From Paramarasmius palmivorus (lineage: Eukaryota > Basidiomycota > Agaricomycetes > Agaricales > Marasmiaceae), in NCBI GenBank assembly GCA_037176845.1, contig JAYKXP010000035.1, forward strand, positions 1 through 64,000: a DNA stretch of 64,000 nt, in the 5' to 3' direction. The position numbers were made by a program, and so were the translations under genes. Below, piece after piece: positions 25,317 through 37,499 of the stretch. Every line of letters starts with the position of its first letter. Position 1 is the stretch's first letter. A model generated the notes under the pieces. That model saw only the letters and a list, made by a program, of their open reading frames with translations, had not been told where the DNA came from and ran no database searches.

Positions 25317-25806
25317 TTGACACCCGTCCGCCCCATCCATTCTATTGGAAATGAAGGTTTTCCCCTTTACACGGACAACGAGAAGATACCCAGAGAAGAT
25401 AACATCGTCAGTGGTCTGAGCGTGTACGGAAAGGCTGGGGAGAGGACGCAGCAAGGAAAGTCCGGGCATCCTCGTTCCCTGGTCGCTTTACGCGTCACTC
25501 TCACCCAAAACGAACATTGCATTGGAGGCGTCAGCTATAGAGTACAGGTGGAGGATAACAAAGATCTAGAAGGGTGGGGTGTATACGGCACTAAGCAAAT
25601 GGCAAGTACATATCCTCGAGATCAAAGGGAAGTCGTTCATCTAACGAAATAACACCAGGCATCATTTCGGTCGATATCACTACGACAGCAGGGCTTGGAA
25701 GGAGGGAAAGCAGGGGGAGAGGAAGTATTTGGGGTGGAGCAGGGGATATAGACATGGGCAGACGCGTCTCGTTCTTTTTTTTTTTTTTCAACGCCAATTC
25801 AAACAA
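25317..25806 (+). pseudogene. Fragment related to a decayed gene in both duplication arms
   Basis: The segment around 25450-25490 (GGAAAGTCCG...TTTACGCGTCA), followed by a GATATCACTACGACAGCAGG-type block, matches 28795-29060 on the same strand and 11380-11800 on the opposite strand. All three translate to related broken frames (VLEVKG, SVDMTATAG, YLGW). I do not recognise the ancestor. This copy lies outside both arms, directly beside the MULE right end. Confidence 0.5.
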
Positions 25807-25809
25807 GTT

Positions 25810-26880
25810 CCCTGCTTGCCACTGCTTCGATCCATCGTCACGACCTCGTTGGGCTGGCGTATTCTCTGCATACCCGCCTTTTTCAATACTTGGGTCGCGG
25901 TCGTTCTATCAGCCTGCGCTACCGAGATCTGGTAACCTGGACGCGCATATCATGCAACCTCACTTCGTGGTGTATACACCCAGCACCAGATGGCCCAGAA
26001 CACAAATATGGTCAACGTTAGGCACATCGACATCCTTCGGTGCTTGATAGCTACGCGGAAAAAGGACTCGTCGAGGACTCTTGGGAAGGGAGTCAAAAAT
26101 GGACGACGGAGAATATATAGCCATCTACCCATGCCTTGCGTATCCTCGTGATGGAGAATACATGTACCCAAGCGATGGGAGCGGCGGATATTAGCCAACG
26201 CCTGTGCCTCTTCTCTTGTTCCGCGGAAAAGAACGATACAGTGGGTCTACGATATTTTGTTCGTTCTTCGTGTTCTAACCCTTTTTTGTTCTCCTTAGGC
26301 TTCGCTCATCTCGGGGAATAACCTCGAAATTTTCATTAACAAAGCCCGCTGTGCGAGGTCAAAATACGGGGCTGGAGTTTAAGAAAGAGGCTTCATGAGG
26401 AGCGCGGCTGTGCGGGATACGGCTGAGATTGATCAGAAGCGGATATCCCAGTTCAAACACCTTTTTTCGCCTCTCTGCATACTCAAACCCGTGCGTTGCA
26501 GTTTCTGCGTGATGTTCATCTCGTACAAGGTGCGTCTTTCTATTCTTCACTGTTACATACTCTGAAGGCTATGCTACAGTTTCGATCCTAAATCCTTGGA
26601 AGTGTACTTGGACTTTTGGTGTTGGTGCGTCCCCTTACCTGCTCATTTCCTTCTATCCTAACATCGCGTTACCCATAGGTCGTCTTCGCATCTCATCTTT
26701 GGCCGGCATAGGACGATACCCTCAGGCTAACATCTCCAAGAAAACATTTACCTGGCAGATATCTTGACAAATCGCTTCCTGGATCCTTCGTGCGCTCCAG
26801 TTCAACCCCGATATCCAGCAAACTCTCGGCGGCATCCCAGGCGCAGATGACGCGTTCCCGACGAAGCATGGCTACCCAAG
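25810..26880. other. Spacer between MULE-like element and right arm
   Basis: No gene could be supported. A short T run lies at about 25777-25789. The frames near 26700-26880 (FNPDIQQTLGG) look like remnants of a protein but lack a continuous exon chain and are absent from the left spacer. Confidence 0.4.
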
Positions 26881-29800
26881 CATGTTGAACTTGGAGCCTT
26901 GAAACGGAGACGTCAAGCTGAGGCTGACATCCTTACGCGGAAGCTGGTAAGTCCTGTTTTTGCTCGACTTCACTCGCTTCTAATCTATATAATGCTAGCT
27001 TTCTCTTGGACGTCAACATGATTCACCCGAGCAGTTATACGCACAGAGCTGGGCCTAAGGGTAGCTCAACCACCGTTGCGGCGACCATGAACCTTCTCAT
27101 GTACCTTCACCTTCAGCATGGCAATAGGATTCATTCCCATGTCATATTGGCCGTACAAGGATGCCAACGCAGGGGTCTTAACACGCTACCTTCGAGTTTC
27201 GCACTTATGAACAGGAACTAGAGCATTCACGGTCTTGTGCGTAAGCTTCTCTTATATACCGTTTTCTTTATGTTTCTGATATTGTTCGGCTTCAAGCTCA
27301 ACCAATCGCTGCAAGGGGCTGCTCATCGCCAATCCGCGGCTATCCCACTCAAGTTGCGAGCTCTCGATGAAGTCGCTGCTGGTGGTGTTTGGGAAATACC
27401 GCAATTGAAGTTTGCTATGCGATGAAGGATACGTGAAGGTACGTTCCTTAGAATATGAGAGTACTTTGAAGCCTGACATTACCATTTTATCATACAGTTC
27501 TCAAATGTGCAGCTATTTCGCTTGTTCGGGACACGGATACTTTTTGTTCCACTGTCAAACCAACGAGCCATGGAGATTACAAGGCGTATTGCTACAGCTA
27601 GTAATGATAGCTAAACAATCTTGTACCGTTATACAAGATCTACCACAATTTCACATCGGCCAACCTCATCTTCCGCGGTTATGGGCGTATGGACGAGCGT
27701 CGAACGGTCGAACTCTAGGATCTCCGGACGCTCGGCTCTGTTTGGCGTGTGGGATCTGCGAGATACATCAGTCTTGACAGGTTCAGGATTGTGGTTTGAC
27801 TAGGACTGCGTACCTGTATAAAGTTCAGAACTGTACACAAACAGTCTGGATGGCTTGGGTATATCTCCACTGAGCCAGAAACACGCTTTGTGCTCCCCTA
27901 CTCAGATCTAACAAGTCCAGCCTATCCGGGCTTCTGTTCATAGTATTGATAGCATCTAAATCTCTGTTCAAAGAGGAAGAGATGCGTGAGATGATGAAGG
28001 TTGGTTAGAGAGAGCCGCGTATAAGTTCCGGACCGCCTTCTCTTCAACATCCACTGCGTCGTCCAAGCCAGCCCTTCCGACACATCCTACAGCACAGACA
28101 GCACATTTCCATCTGATCAACCTTGTCAACACGACTAGAAATACGATAAAACAATGACGAAGGCATAACATCCCGGGGGCTTCGAAGACCTCAGTGACAT
28201 GATGTGCTTTCAAATTCAACGACGCCTCGACGTCGTTCTCCACCCTACAAAAATCTCGCGTTACTTCTATATACCATGAATATCGGTTACTTTTTGGTGC
28301 AAATGAGCTGAAAAACAAAGTAAATTGAAAGGTGCGTAATTATCACTTCCCCTCGTTCCGGCGAATCTCACTCTAAACCTCTCCCCATAGTTTACATCCA
28401 AATGATCTCCATCTCGGACCAGACACCTTCCGAACTTGAAATCACACCTACAACAGTACCGCCTCTCGCTTGAACTCGCTCTGGTGAAGAAGGCCTCCAA
28501 GTACTACTCGTATGCCCGGTTCCTATGCGCTTCCAACACTCCCCTTCATTTCTCCGTTGCATCTCCCCCCTCCGTTGCTTCCTTCTCGATGCGATTGTTA
28601 AAAATCCCTATCCGCCCCCACCGAGACACTCGAACCGTTTCTCCAGCGAAAGTCTCAATCCAATTCGCCTCGACCCTATATATTTCGCACATCTCACACA
28701 AGACGGGGTATCTTCTCTTGCTTATGGATACAGAGGAGATTACATAGAATATGGAACATGGTCGGGAGCTGCAACGTCAGAGGCCCAGGGAGAGGAAAGT
28801 CCGAACACGTTGGACCTGCTGCTGTTCTCATTTCCCGGTTGTTTTACGCGTCATTTGCGTCGGAACGATAGCTAAGAGGAGAGCAGTGGCATTGTGTGGT
28901 ACATGACTGGATGAAGGTATGCATGTACTCGAAGTCAAGGATCATCGTTCATTGAAAGATTTAGTAGTACCAGGTGTTGTTTCGGTGGATATGACAGCGA
29001 CGGCGGGGATAAGAAGGGAAAGCAGCAGAGAGGGATGGTATCTGGGGTGGCGATACATGCTAGTATCGTCGTTGAAAGTTTGGCGTACGCTTTGGAGGAT
29101 GGAGAATTCTGCGACTGTTATACCGCGCTCGTTCTCTTTTAAAGCCCTTGTATTAGCACACTACGAGAGAAACGACAAGTTACATGTCGCGTCTCTGCCT
29201 TTTTCCACCACCATCGCGTTTGGGCTTTCCAATCGCTGCATGTGCGTAATGTCTATCCTGGCCACGTACTAGCATTGATAATCCTCTACAGATGCCTTGT
29301 TCAGAGGCGTGTACTCCTTGGATGCGCTCGAGAAGACAAGCCTCAACGCCAGGGAATTCAATGCTTCGATCCGAAGGTTTCTCAACCCATTACGCTAGCG
29401 TACCTTCTACCACAACCATACCTGCAGCTTCGCATTTGATACCCCATCTTCAAGATTCAATTTCGAGGTACCCTATTCGTTCAAACCAACCTGGATGCCA
29501 AAAACTAAATCGCACTTTTCCTAGTTTCAAAGCTGTCAAGACCGTAATACGGGGATTCAGAGAGGAGAAGACGTCGGTAACGGGGTATGGGCTCGGTGGC
29601 GAACACATCGCTTTGGTCAGTGCTAGGTCGAGAACATTGTACCGGAGTCAACCTCAAAAAACGACGCGCACAAGTTACACTCTCAGATACATATTCCAAC
29701 TTCCAGGCTCTCGCCATCTCTACCGAACTCATATCCTCCGCCTCCTACTCCTATACGCCGAAACCTACGTTCATACATGACGGTCCATTCAGGAATAACA

Positions 29801-29960
29801 GATACTCTGCCGTACCAGGTTGCATTCCTACACCAAGCTCTTCCTTGGCGTCGCTCAATCCGATCTTGAGCCTGTGAACCTTAGCGGCAAACCAACAACT
29901 CCTTCCTCAAAAACACGACGCGCTCGAGCTTAGGACTCTCGAGTATCGTTCCTGGTGAAC
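26880..29960 (-). repeat. Right arm of a large inverted duplication
   Basis: This is the partner of 10600-14150 in opposite orientation. The best-conserved block, about 26900-27790, pairs with 14110-13240 and keeps both a 50 bp intron-like segment (GTAAGT...CTATATAATGCTAG) and flanking frames, showing the duplicated unit was once a spliced gene. Later stops and shifts break every frame in both arms. A second block, about 27960-28320, pairs with 12400-12610. Confidence 0.75.
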
Positions 29961-30846
29961 GAGGAACATCGCTGATCACGTCTCTGGCACGATACACAAT
30001 GTGCTCCACAAGAACATGTTCGGTCGATCTGGCTATGCGAAATGCACCAGCTAGATTTGTTACGATGCGGCACTCGGGAGGAAGGATAGATATTTCGACA
30101 CGGTAAGCATCTGTCCATTACTTCGTTTACTGTATTGATAAAGCCACGCTTTAGCTTGTCAGCCTTTCGCGATACCCTGGCAATATCTCTATTCGCAGGG
30201 ATGACAATACATCAAACAGCATTCGGGGATACTAGAGTTGACGGTGGTCGTCATAGGTGAACTTCTCGGTGGATATCTTGACAGTGGAAGGTCTAATACT
30301 ATATTCAAAGGCATTAGCTGCGAGTAAACTTTCAAGTCTACCGATGCGGTGAATTGGTGCCACGTCTTCCATCTCTTTGAGACCAAGATCTCAACAAATT
30401 GAGATGAAGCCCTTCTCTAACGATGCATGTTTACCTTCCATGTGTTCCGTGCCCTCACCTACACCGCTACTCGCCTTTGCCCGCTTCCCCCCTTCGGAAT
30501 CCTGTTCGTCATATAAGTAGTCGTATTCAATCCGTCAATACATGATATTCGAGACTCGCTCGTGTACAATACTCAGCCTGACTTTACTTCCACCTAGGCT
30601 TCAAACCCCCACATTGGATGACCTTCACAGGCCGAGCTTTGCTGGCAGTCGTGGTAGTAGCACCCGACGCAACTTGTCTTGTCGTAGCTACACCCAAAGC
30701 GCCTGCTGTAGTGGTGGACTGACTAACTGCATTCCGAGCCTGAGGCTGAGTTGCACGCCCCTCTGGACACCTACTTGGAACTTGTTTGGTGGCAGTTACT
30801 GATGATCGTGTAGATGGTGCTGATGTTTTTGGTGGCTGTCCACATT
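29960..30846. other. No supportable gene
   Basis: The frames are short and unrelated to the families nearby. Similarity to the far side of the left arm (below 10600) is too weak to extend the duplication. It ends just beyond the 3' end of the first K-family gene. Confidence 0.4.
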
Positions 30847-32250
30847 CTAAGGAAATAGGTCAATCTTTTGAGGACCCATACTAGAAGGCAGGAAATAGAT
30901 ACGGGTGGGTTTGATGTTTGGTTTAGTCGTCTGAGGCCCTGTGCCCTGGGTAGTATTGCCATGGTCATGCCGAGCACATTTCCTGACCTCTTCCCGGGTA
31001 GAGTATGTTCTACTAGTGGTGTTGAATAAATCTTCGTCGTCGTCATCCAATTCTGGGGGCGGGAATCTTAGTGTAACAGTTAAGTATGGAATGAACAGGT
31101 AACACACCTTGAATAGAGCCAGAATCCTTGACCCTTACCCACTTATCAAAATTCTTTCTACCAACCTCAGAGTCAATCTCACACCCCAAAACATGTAAGA
31201 GACGTAAGAGCTGCTGGAGGACCTGATCCCATTCCTTTAAGCTTGATTTACGTCGAAGTCTTCCCCGAGAGAAGTCCAGTCGCTTCGCCGGACCCCTCAT
31301 GGTATCTGGAATAGCATTCACTGTACATTTTGTCAGAATACACTCCAGGCAGGAAGAACAGGTAGGCTGCACTATAGGCTAAAAAACGGTGCCAGCTAGT
31401 CACAAAATCATTAAATCTCGCTAACACAAAGTGAAATTAGCAGTGTCCTACGGGGGGTTAGCTACAGATTTGGTCAGAATACATGTTGGGAAGGGAGAAT
31501 GGGTATGTAGCACTCACAATTCATATGGATGAGTTCTTCAAAGGCCCATGAAAGTCCCCTGAGGAGGCCATCCAAATCCTTTGCCTTCATACTTTTCACA
31601 GGTATATAACCGATGTCTGTGATCAGTGTCAAAATCCGCACTGAGAAGAGAAGACGAGAGGACACCATACGATGGAATATCAACATAGGAATCTTTGAAA
31701 TGTTGATAGCGAACAGTTGAGGTGAACCGGGTTCTCTACGTGGAGATCATGAATGGAGAGTCAAGGAAATGAACGAGATCTCACCTTGTTTGCGAGAACG
31801 TTCGGAAATCCCGCTTCCAGATCTTCTCTGCATCGGCGCCTTCATACTTGACGAGGGTGAATTCGCTGTCCTTGTAGGGAAATAGTGCAATGGTCTGAGT
31901 TGTAACGCGAGCTTTCAAACGTCCAAATCCCCTGCCTCCACGGAATTGCCATTCGTATTGCGAAAGGTCTTCGCAGTAGAGGTCCTCCAGAGTGATGACG
32001 TCCCCACGTTTCACTTCTCGGAACTGAAATCATTTCACTCAGTAGATGGGTGTATTTTGATAGCGCTTGCTCTCACCTCGCTATACTCTGTGCGCTTGAC
32101 CACCTCGGTCACGGTCGTATGGCATGATATATAGTTCCCATGAACGATATTAGTAGTGTTGTTAGAATTGTTGAACTGGTTTCCTTGTACGCGATTGATG
32201 GTGCAGCCAGTCAGTGTGGTGACGGTACTGGAGGAGGTGTTTGCCTTCAT
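30847..32250 (-). CDS. K-family short-form protein, kinase N-lobe-like (copy K1, possibly broken)
   Basis: Exons from the start are 32077-32250, 31785-32023, 31671-31735, 31518-31616, then about 31108-31372 and 30847-31052. Exon 1 encodes an Asn-rich segment (INRVQGNQFNNSNN). Exon 2 has 239 nt, the same length as in every other copy, and encodes RGDVITLEDL...TLVKYEGADAEKIWKRDF. Exon 3 encodes QLFAINISKIPMLIFH. VKYEG, the WxRDF helix and the QLF..IPMLIFH strand follow the order of the beta3 Lys, alpha-C Glu and hinge of a protein kinase N-lobe; no catalytic loop follows. The last exons encode EWDQVLQQLLRLLHVLG and an acidic tail. The junction between exons 4 and 5 shows in-frame stops, so this copy may be damaged. 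Confidence 0.6.
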
Positions 32251-32317
32251 CGTGAGCTTTCAAGACGGGACAAACGGGAAGATGACGGTCAAGGGCAAGG
32301 GCAAGGGACAGAATACG

Positions 32318-32326
32318 GTTTATATA
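32318..32326 (-). promoter_or_regulatory. TATA box of K1
   Basis: The minus strand reads GTTATATAA about 70 bp upstream of the K1 start codon. The spacing fits a fungal core promoter. No other element was identified. Confidence 0.5.
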
Positions 32327-32329
32327 ACA

Positions 32330-33480
32330 TGAGGCGAAACACTGTAAGTTTTCGTATTCAGTAGCGATGGGCGCTGATAAGGGAGCAGACTTGCCTATCC
32401 TGGCTGGCAGGAGAATTGAAACCAGCGTGGTGTACCCTGTCACAGGCTTGCCAGGCAATCCAAGTGATGCTGATTTTCGGATATATTTGATTTGATCGAC
32501 TCATGCCAAAGTCAGTCAACGCTTGTTCGCATAACAAGTCTGGGTGAGTACTTCCATGGAGCCCTGAAGAGTTTTAGGTCAGTAAGACGTCGAACTAACA
32601 AGAGAAAGCGTACCTTAAAGATGTTTCGTGGATGCAAGCAACAGCGTGTGCGAAACATCATTCCAAATTGGAATCCCTGCACTTGGAACTGACACCGTGA
32701 CATGGACCCACTTTGATCATATCAGAATGGTCTCTTGGGTGGCCGTGGTGGGAGTACACCATGCTCTTGAGCTACGGAACCCGGTTCTGCCTTCCTTCCA
32801 CGTTTTGAGGATGAGTCAGGGTGTCCAAATCTGGTCTGGTTCTTCGCCGTCGACGTATCACAAGGTTCGAACAGAACTAGTTTCCCAAATTACTACCAAC
32901 TAGCGTCTTGACTAGATGAGAGCCGTCACAAGCTTTGGCAAGGAGGAAATTGGAATCAGGATAGGACTCGCAGAAGCGTAGAACGCGCACCATGGATGTA
33001 CGTGGTTCAGAGAGAACAAAACATTTGGCGCATCGACCCTATCTAGCATCGAGATTTGAAGCCGAGGGACGTGTATCCAAGTTCATCGCTGGTGGAACGT
33101 GTCGCAGCAGACTAGGGACAGCGTAGGAGGTAACCTGTGAGACAACAGTCAGAGCAAGGACGAGGAGATTCAGGTTGAATTCACCGTGGCGAAGAATAAA
33201 GCTCTGAGTGATGACTGACATGGGTGTACGCGTTTCCCGCAGCGATTGATCAGGGAAAGCAACTCAGAAGCCATAGATTCTGAAAGTTGTACTTTGACTT
33301 CAATATTGTGGTCTAGTCGATGAGGAGACCATAAAGGATAAATATCTGGGCAAAGGGAGGAACGTCCAATACGTCTAAAGATGCACAGGTATCGGCGTTG
33401 GTAAAGAGCAACAGAAGAGAGGACGCACCGTAACGCATCTCTAACCGAGTCCATGAGAACGCCTTGAAAGCGCCTACTCA
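32330..33480. other. No supportable gene between K1 and K2
   Basis: Short minus-strand frames at about 33039-33480 (for example NLLVLALTVVSQVTSYAV) could be relics of a protein, but no start, splice chain or family match could be found. Confidence 0.35.
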
Positions 33481-34190
33481 AATCCAACTAGCTATAGTCC
33501 AGAAATACGCTCCATGTCCGGCCATAAGTCCATAGTAATTGTAGGATGATTCCAGCCTGAAGACGAGACGCGTGAAATGAGATGGGCGTTGTTGACAGAG
33601 CCGCGGTTTCTCTGCTCGGACTCTCGGACCGTTGATAGCGAAAAGCTGAAGTGACAGGATTTCTTTATGGGGATCGTAAACAAATAGAACTGGTGGTATG
33701 GGTGAGATCTCACCTAGTCCCCGAGAACATTTGAAAGTCCCTGCTCCAGGCCTTCTCAGCATCGGCACCTTCATACTTGACAACGATGAATTTGGTGCCT
33801 CCGTAGGGGAACAGTTCCACGATTTGGGTTGTGACAGAGGCCTTCAGACGTCCAAGGACCTCGTGTCCGCGAAATTGCCACTCATACCGCAAACGATTCT
33901 CATGGTATATGTCCTGCAAAGCTTTCACATCGCCGCGTCTCACCTGCCGGAACTGGGAGAGCGTTATTAGGCACATCTACCATTTCGAAGGAGATTTAAC
34001 GCTCACCTCGTCAAGCTCCGTGCGCTCTACCATCTCCTGTACGGTATTCTAGATGGTTGTACTTCGAATCAAGTTCCCAAGAACGGTGGTGACCTCGTTG
34101 TTTGAATTGATATTCTGGTCCCCTTGGATGCGGCTAAAAGTGCAGTTTGTCATTGTTGCGCCGACGTGAGAAGGTTCTTCCTCCATTGTG
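33481..34190 (-). pseudogene. K-family pseudogene (copy K2)
   Basis: The first exon begins near 34184 (MEEEPSHVGATMTNCTFS) and carries the family's Asn-rich segment (IQGDQNINSNN), but the codon equivalent to Val in copy K3 (NTTIVNTLQ) is TAG here (STTI-stop-NTVQ). Exon 2 is intact and well conserved (RGDVKALQDI...VVKYEGADAEKAWSRDF). After QLFAIN in exon 3 the sequence departs from the family, so the end of the N-lobe and all later exons are missing. A nonsense codon plus 3' truncation mark it as dead. Confidence 0.75.
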
Positions 34191-36057
34191 GGCTTTCAAG
34201 ACAGGACTAGCGAGGAGGTAGGATAATGGTGGTAATAATGGGCAAAGGGTAGAAAGCGGTGTACTGTGTGAGAACATCGGACGCAGAGCTATTGTTTAGA
34301 AACTCAGTGACGGTGTGCTTTGACAATGATAGCATCAACAAGTATTTGCCTCGGATCGTGGCCAGTAGGGACAACGAAACGAAGAACCTCCAGTCATTCC
34401 GTGTTCAGGCTTGGTTCGGGTCTTCAGGGCGTCGAGTGTTGGACGAGTGTTGACAGCGCGATGAGACTATAGATCATGAAGCGCTGCAAAGAGTTTTGTG
34501 TCAGTACTTCGTAAGGTGTTGTGCTAATGAGAGAGAACGCACCAAAGATGGCCTAGAAGTAGCAGGACGCAAGAGGATCGCGTGCGATGAACCTCGGTTT
34601 TTGTTCGTTCCGGGAAGCACGGGCCGCCTTGGTTTCCGTCGCCGTGAAATCTTTCTATCTTTGACCGTTGACCACTACATCCACCCAAAAACCAAGGACA
34701 CCCATATGCGCATGGCCATTCAAGACTCCTCTATCACATACTCCGCTTACAGCACCCAAACCCTAGACATGTCCACCGTCGCCCTTCATTACACCTCACA
34801 CCCACCTACGCCAAATTGTTCATGTTCGCACACACGCCAGATTCCTATCGACAGGTCTCCTGGATTATCTGCCGTGGATATACTGGCATTCACTAGCACT
34901 TCCGTTTGGCAAAGCTATGGGTAGTAGAGCTTGAAATCTTGGGCTTTGGTCTGTACTTCGGTGCGCCTTCTTCCTCATACCACCTCTGCTACACTAACAC
35001 GACACTGCCCATAGAAACACTCGAGACCGTTCTTACTATTCGTCGGAGTCTCTAGGGAGCTCGAGACTGTGAAGTGTGTATAGGATTAGCACGCGAAGAT
35101 CAGGGCCTTAGCCTGGGTTTTCAGATAGTGCCTTCAGCTCAGTAGGCCTTTGTGCTTTCACTCGACGAGTTACTTCTTCACTAACCTGGGGTATCACAGG
35201 TTCAACTATAGGCCATGACGATGCGATGAATTGAGCTCAGATTGCACAGGTTACTTGTCAGACGTTCATTACTGTACGTTCGTCTCATCCAGTTCCACAG
35301 AGGCGTGTCGACTAATGAAGTCTTCAGATGGCACTCATCAACTCTTAATGCTAGCAACCCTCCAGGCTCGAGGATCTTTGTCATCGCGGATTTAGTTTAC
35401 AGTGGGAACATACAATACTCGAAACCTCCAAGGTCAACGACGGGGTGTCGCAGCCGCCCGATACTCAACGCTGCGATGCGTGTAGGCCTCCTTTACCTTC
35501 CCTGGACGGCCTACTCCGATGCTAACAAAATATACTGGACACCATACAGGGGGGCGCGGGTATTCAGTGAATCCGGAGCATACTCGTTGAGCGGTCGAGT
35601 CTTGTCGAGCAGCAGCACAGGGCCAATTGGGTTTATCGTACACGTTGCCCAGTCTCTTAAACCAGCTCTCTGGAGAAAAGCGATCGCACCAGGAAAAGAA
35701 TGGACTCTATGGCTACAGTACGTATCGGTGCCTTGTTCTTCACGCTCTGGTCGATCTCTGACTTTTTTCGCGCTCTTTTCTCTAAGTTGATAGCATCTTC
35801 GGCGTGGCTGGGAGCTCATCACTATACAGCCAGCGACTTTCATCGATACCACCTCCAGATTAATGGATATCTGCTGGTCGATACATATACAGTACAGTGT
35901 GTTAGCCATTCAAAGATGAATCTGTCCTTGGGTCACGATGAAAGCAGGCCAAGCCTAAATGTGCATCGATATATAAGATGATTATTAGTCTGTTCGAAGG
36001 AAAGTATTCCAACCCGGCCCTTCTCATCTCCACGGCAGAATCTCTTTATCTCCCGCT
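34191..36057. other. No supportable gene
   Basis: A plus-strand frame at 34496-34924 and minus-strand pieces at 35202-35909 (DWATCTINPIGPVLLLD; VYFVSIGVGRPGKVKEAY) look partly protein-like. The minus-strand pieces may be successive exons of a broken gene. I could not join them into one frame and recognise no family. Confidence 0.35.
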
Positions 36058-37409
36058 TCAGTTGCTCTCACAACCATCCATATCAACGTCCATGGAATCG
36101 TCAAATTCGTTACAGTGATCTTCTGTACCCAAATTGGATATGGGATCGATGAGTGATTTCTTGAACTTGGTACTAAGTGCGGTCCTGTTCGAAGAGCTTT
36201 TCTTATTGTCGTCCAATTCTGCGGTACATGTTTTTAGTATAACAATCAAGTGCAAGTTGAGTAGGTGACACACCGTCAATAATACCAGTATCTTTAACCC
36301 TTATTATATGACGTCTCCCGCCCCAATCTTTCACCTCGGTACCAATATCCAACCCCCAAATATGCAAGAGTTGTAGGAGCTGCTGGAGGAGCCGGTCCCA
36401 TTCCTTTGACGTCGATTCGTGTCGAAGTCGTTTGCAGGATAAGTTAAGTTGCTTCCATCGATCCTGCATGCCCTCTGGAAAACGAAAAACTATACGTTTC
36501 GTCAGAATACAATCTGAGTGGGAAGAACAGGTGGGTCATACCGATGACCAGCCACGGGAGGAAGCTGTTTACAAGTCATCACTGACCCAAAGTTAGAATT
36601 GACAGTGCCTTACAAGCGAGCTTTGGATTTGTCAGAATTTACATTGCAAGGAAAGAATAAGAACACTGACTTCTTCTGATAAGATCATCAAGGATAAATG
36701 AGAGTCTCTGGAGAAGCCTGTCCAAATCCTCCACTTTAATGCTCGTTACCGGTGTATGTCCCATATCTGCCATTCGTGTCAAGATAAGCACTGTGGAGGA
36801 AGATCAGGAAAGCGTCCTACAATGAAATATCAACATGGGGATCTTCGAGAAGTTCACAGCGAACAATTGAGGCAAATCCGGTTCTCTTCATGAAAACAGT
36901 AAATAAACTGAATCAAGATCATGATCGAAATCTGACCGTGTTTCCGAGAACATTCGAAAGTCTCTCTTCCAGGCCTTCTCAGCATCATCGCCTTCGTACT
37001 TGACGAGGGTGAATTTGGTGTTTCCGTAAGGAAATAGTTCGACAATTTGGGTTGTGACGCATGCCTTCAGTCTTCCAAGTATCCTGCCTGCGCGAAATTG
37101 CCACTCGTACTTCAACAGATCTTCATAGTGTACATTCTTCAAAGCTTTAATATCGCCGCGCCGTACTCGTCGAAACTGAGGGAACCTCGGTGATAATATT
37201 CACCGTTTCAGAAGGGGTATAACGCTCACCTCGTCGAGTTCGGTGTCCTCTACCATCTCCTGTAAAGTGTTCACGATAGTAGTGTTGCTAATCTGATTCC
37301 CGAAAACGTTGGTGATTGTATTGTTCGAATTATTGAGCTGATTCCCTTCCACGCGATTGATGGTGCAGCTTCTCAGCGTGGTGGACCTGAGACAGGATAG
37401 CTCCTCCAT
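36058..37409 (-). CDS. K-family short-form protein, kinase N-lobe-like (copy K3)
   Basis: Exons from the start are 37230-37409, 36937-37175, 36821-36885, a fourth from 36766 to about 36680, a fifth about 36274-36474 and a last one 36058-36218. Exon 1 encodes INRVEGNQLNNSNN followed by VFGNQISNTTIVN. Exon 2 is again 239 nt (RRGDIKALKNVHYEDL...TLVKYEGDDAEKAWKRDF), exon 3 gives QLFAVNFSKIPMLIFH, and the fifth gives EWDRLLQQLLQLLHIWGLDI. Introns are 51-54 bp. Exon lengths match K1, so the two are recent paralogues about 5 kb apart. The join between exons 4 and 5 is uncertain. A signalling or scaffold role is possible, but nothing shows catalysis. Confidence 0.65.
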
Positions 37410-37489
37410 CGTAGGCCTTCGAGTCGGAGAAGATGATGGTTGAGGCCAGTGGGCAGAATGCGGTGTAAGAGCATCAAGTGGCGAGGTGT

Positions 37490-37496
37490 TTTTATA
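37490..37496 (-). promoter_or_regulatory. TATA box of K3
   Basis: The minus strand reads TATAAAA about 80 bp upstream of the K3 start codon, similar in position to the K1 TATA box. Confidence 0.45.
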
Positions 37497-37499
37497 GTT

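Noticed and set aside
34496..35909. Several mid-sized open frames on both strands
   Set aside because: No continuous splice chain, no family motif and no paralogue in the window; left as unsupported.
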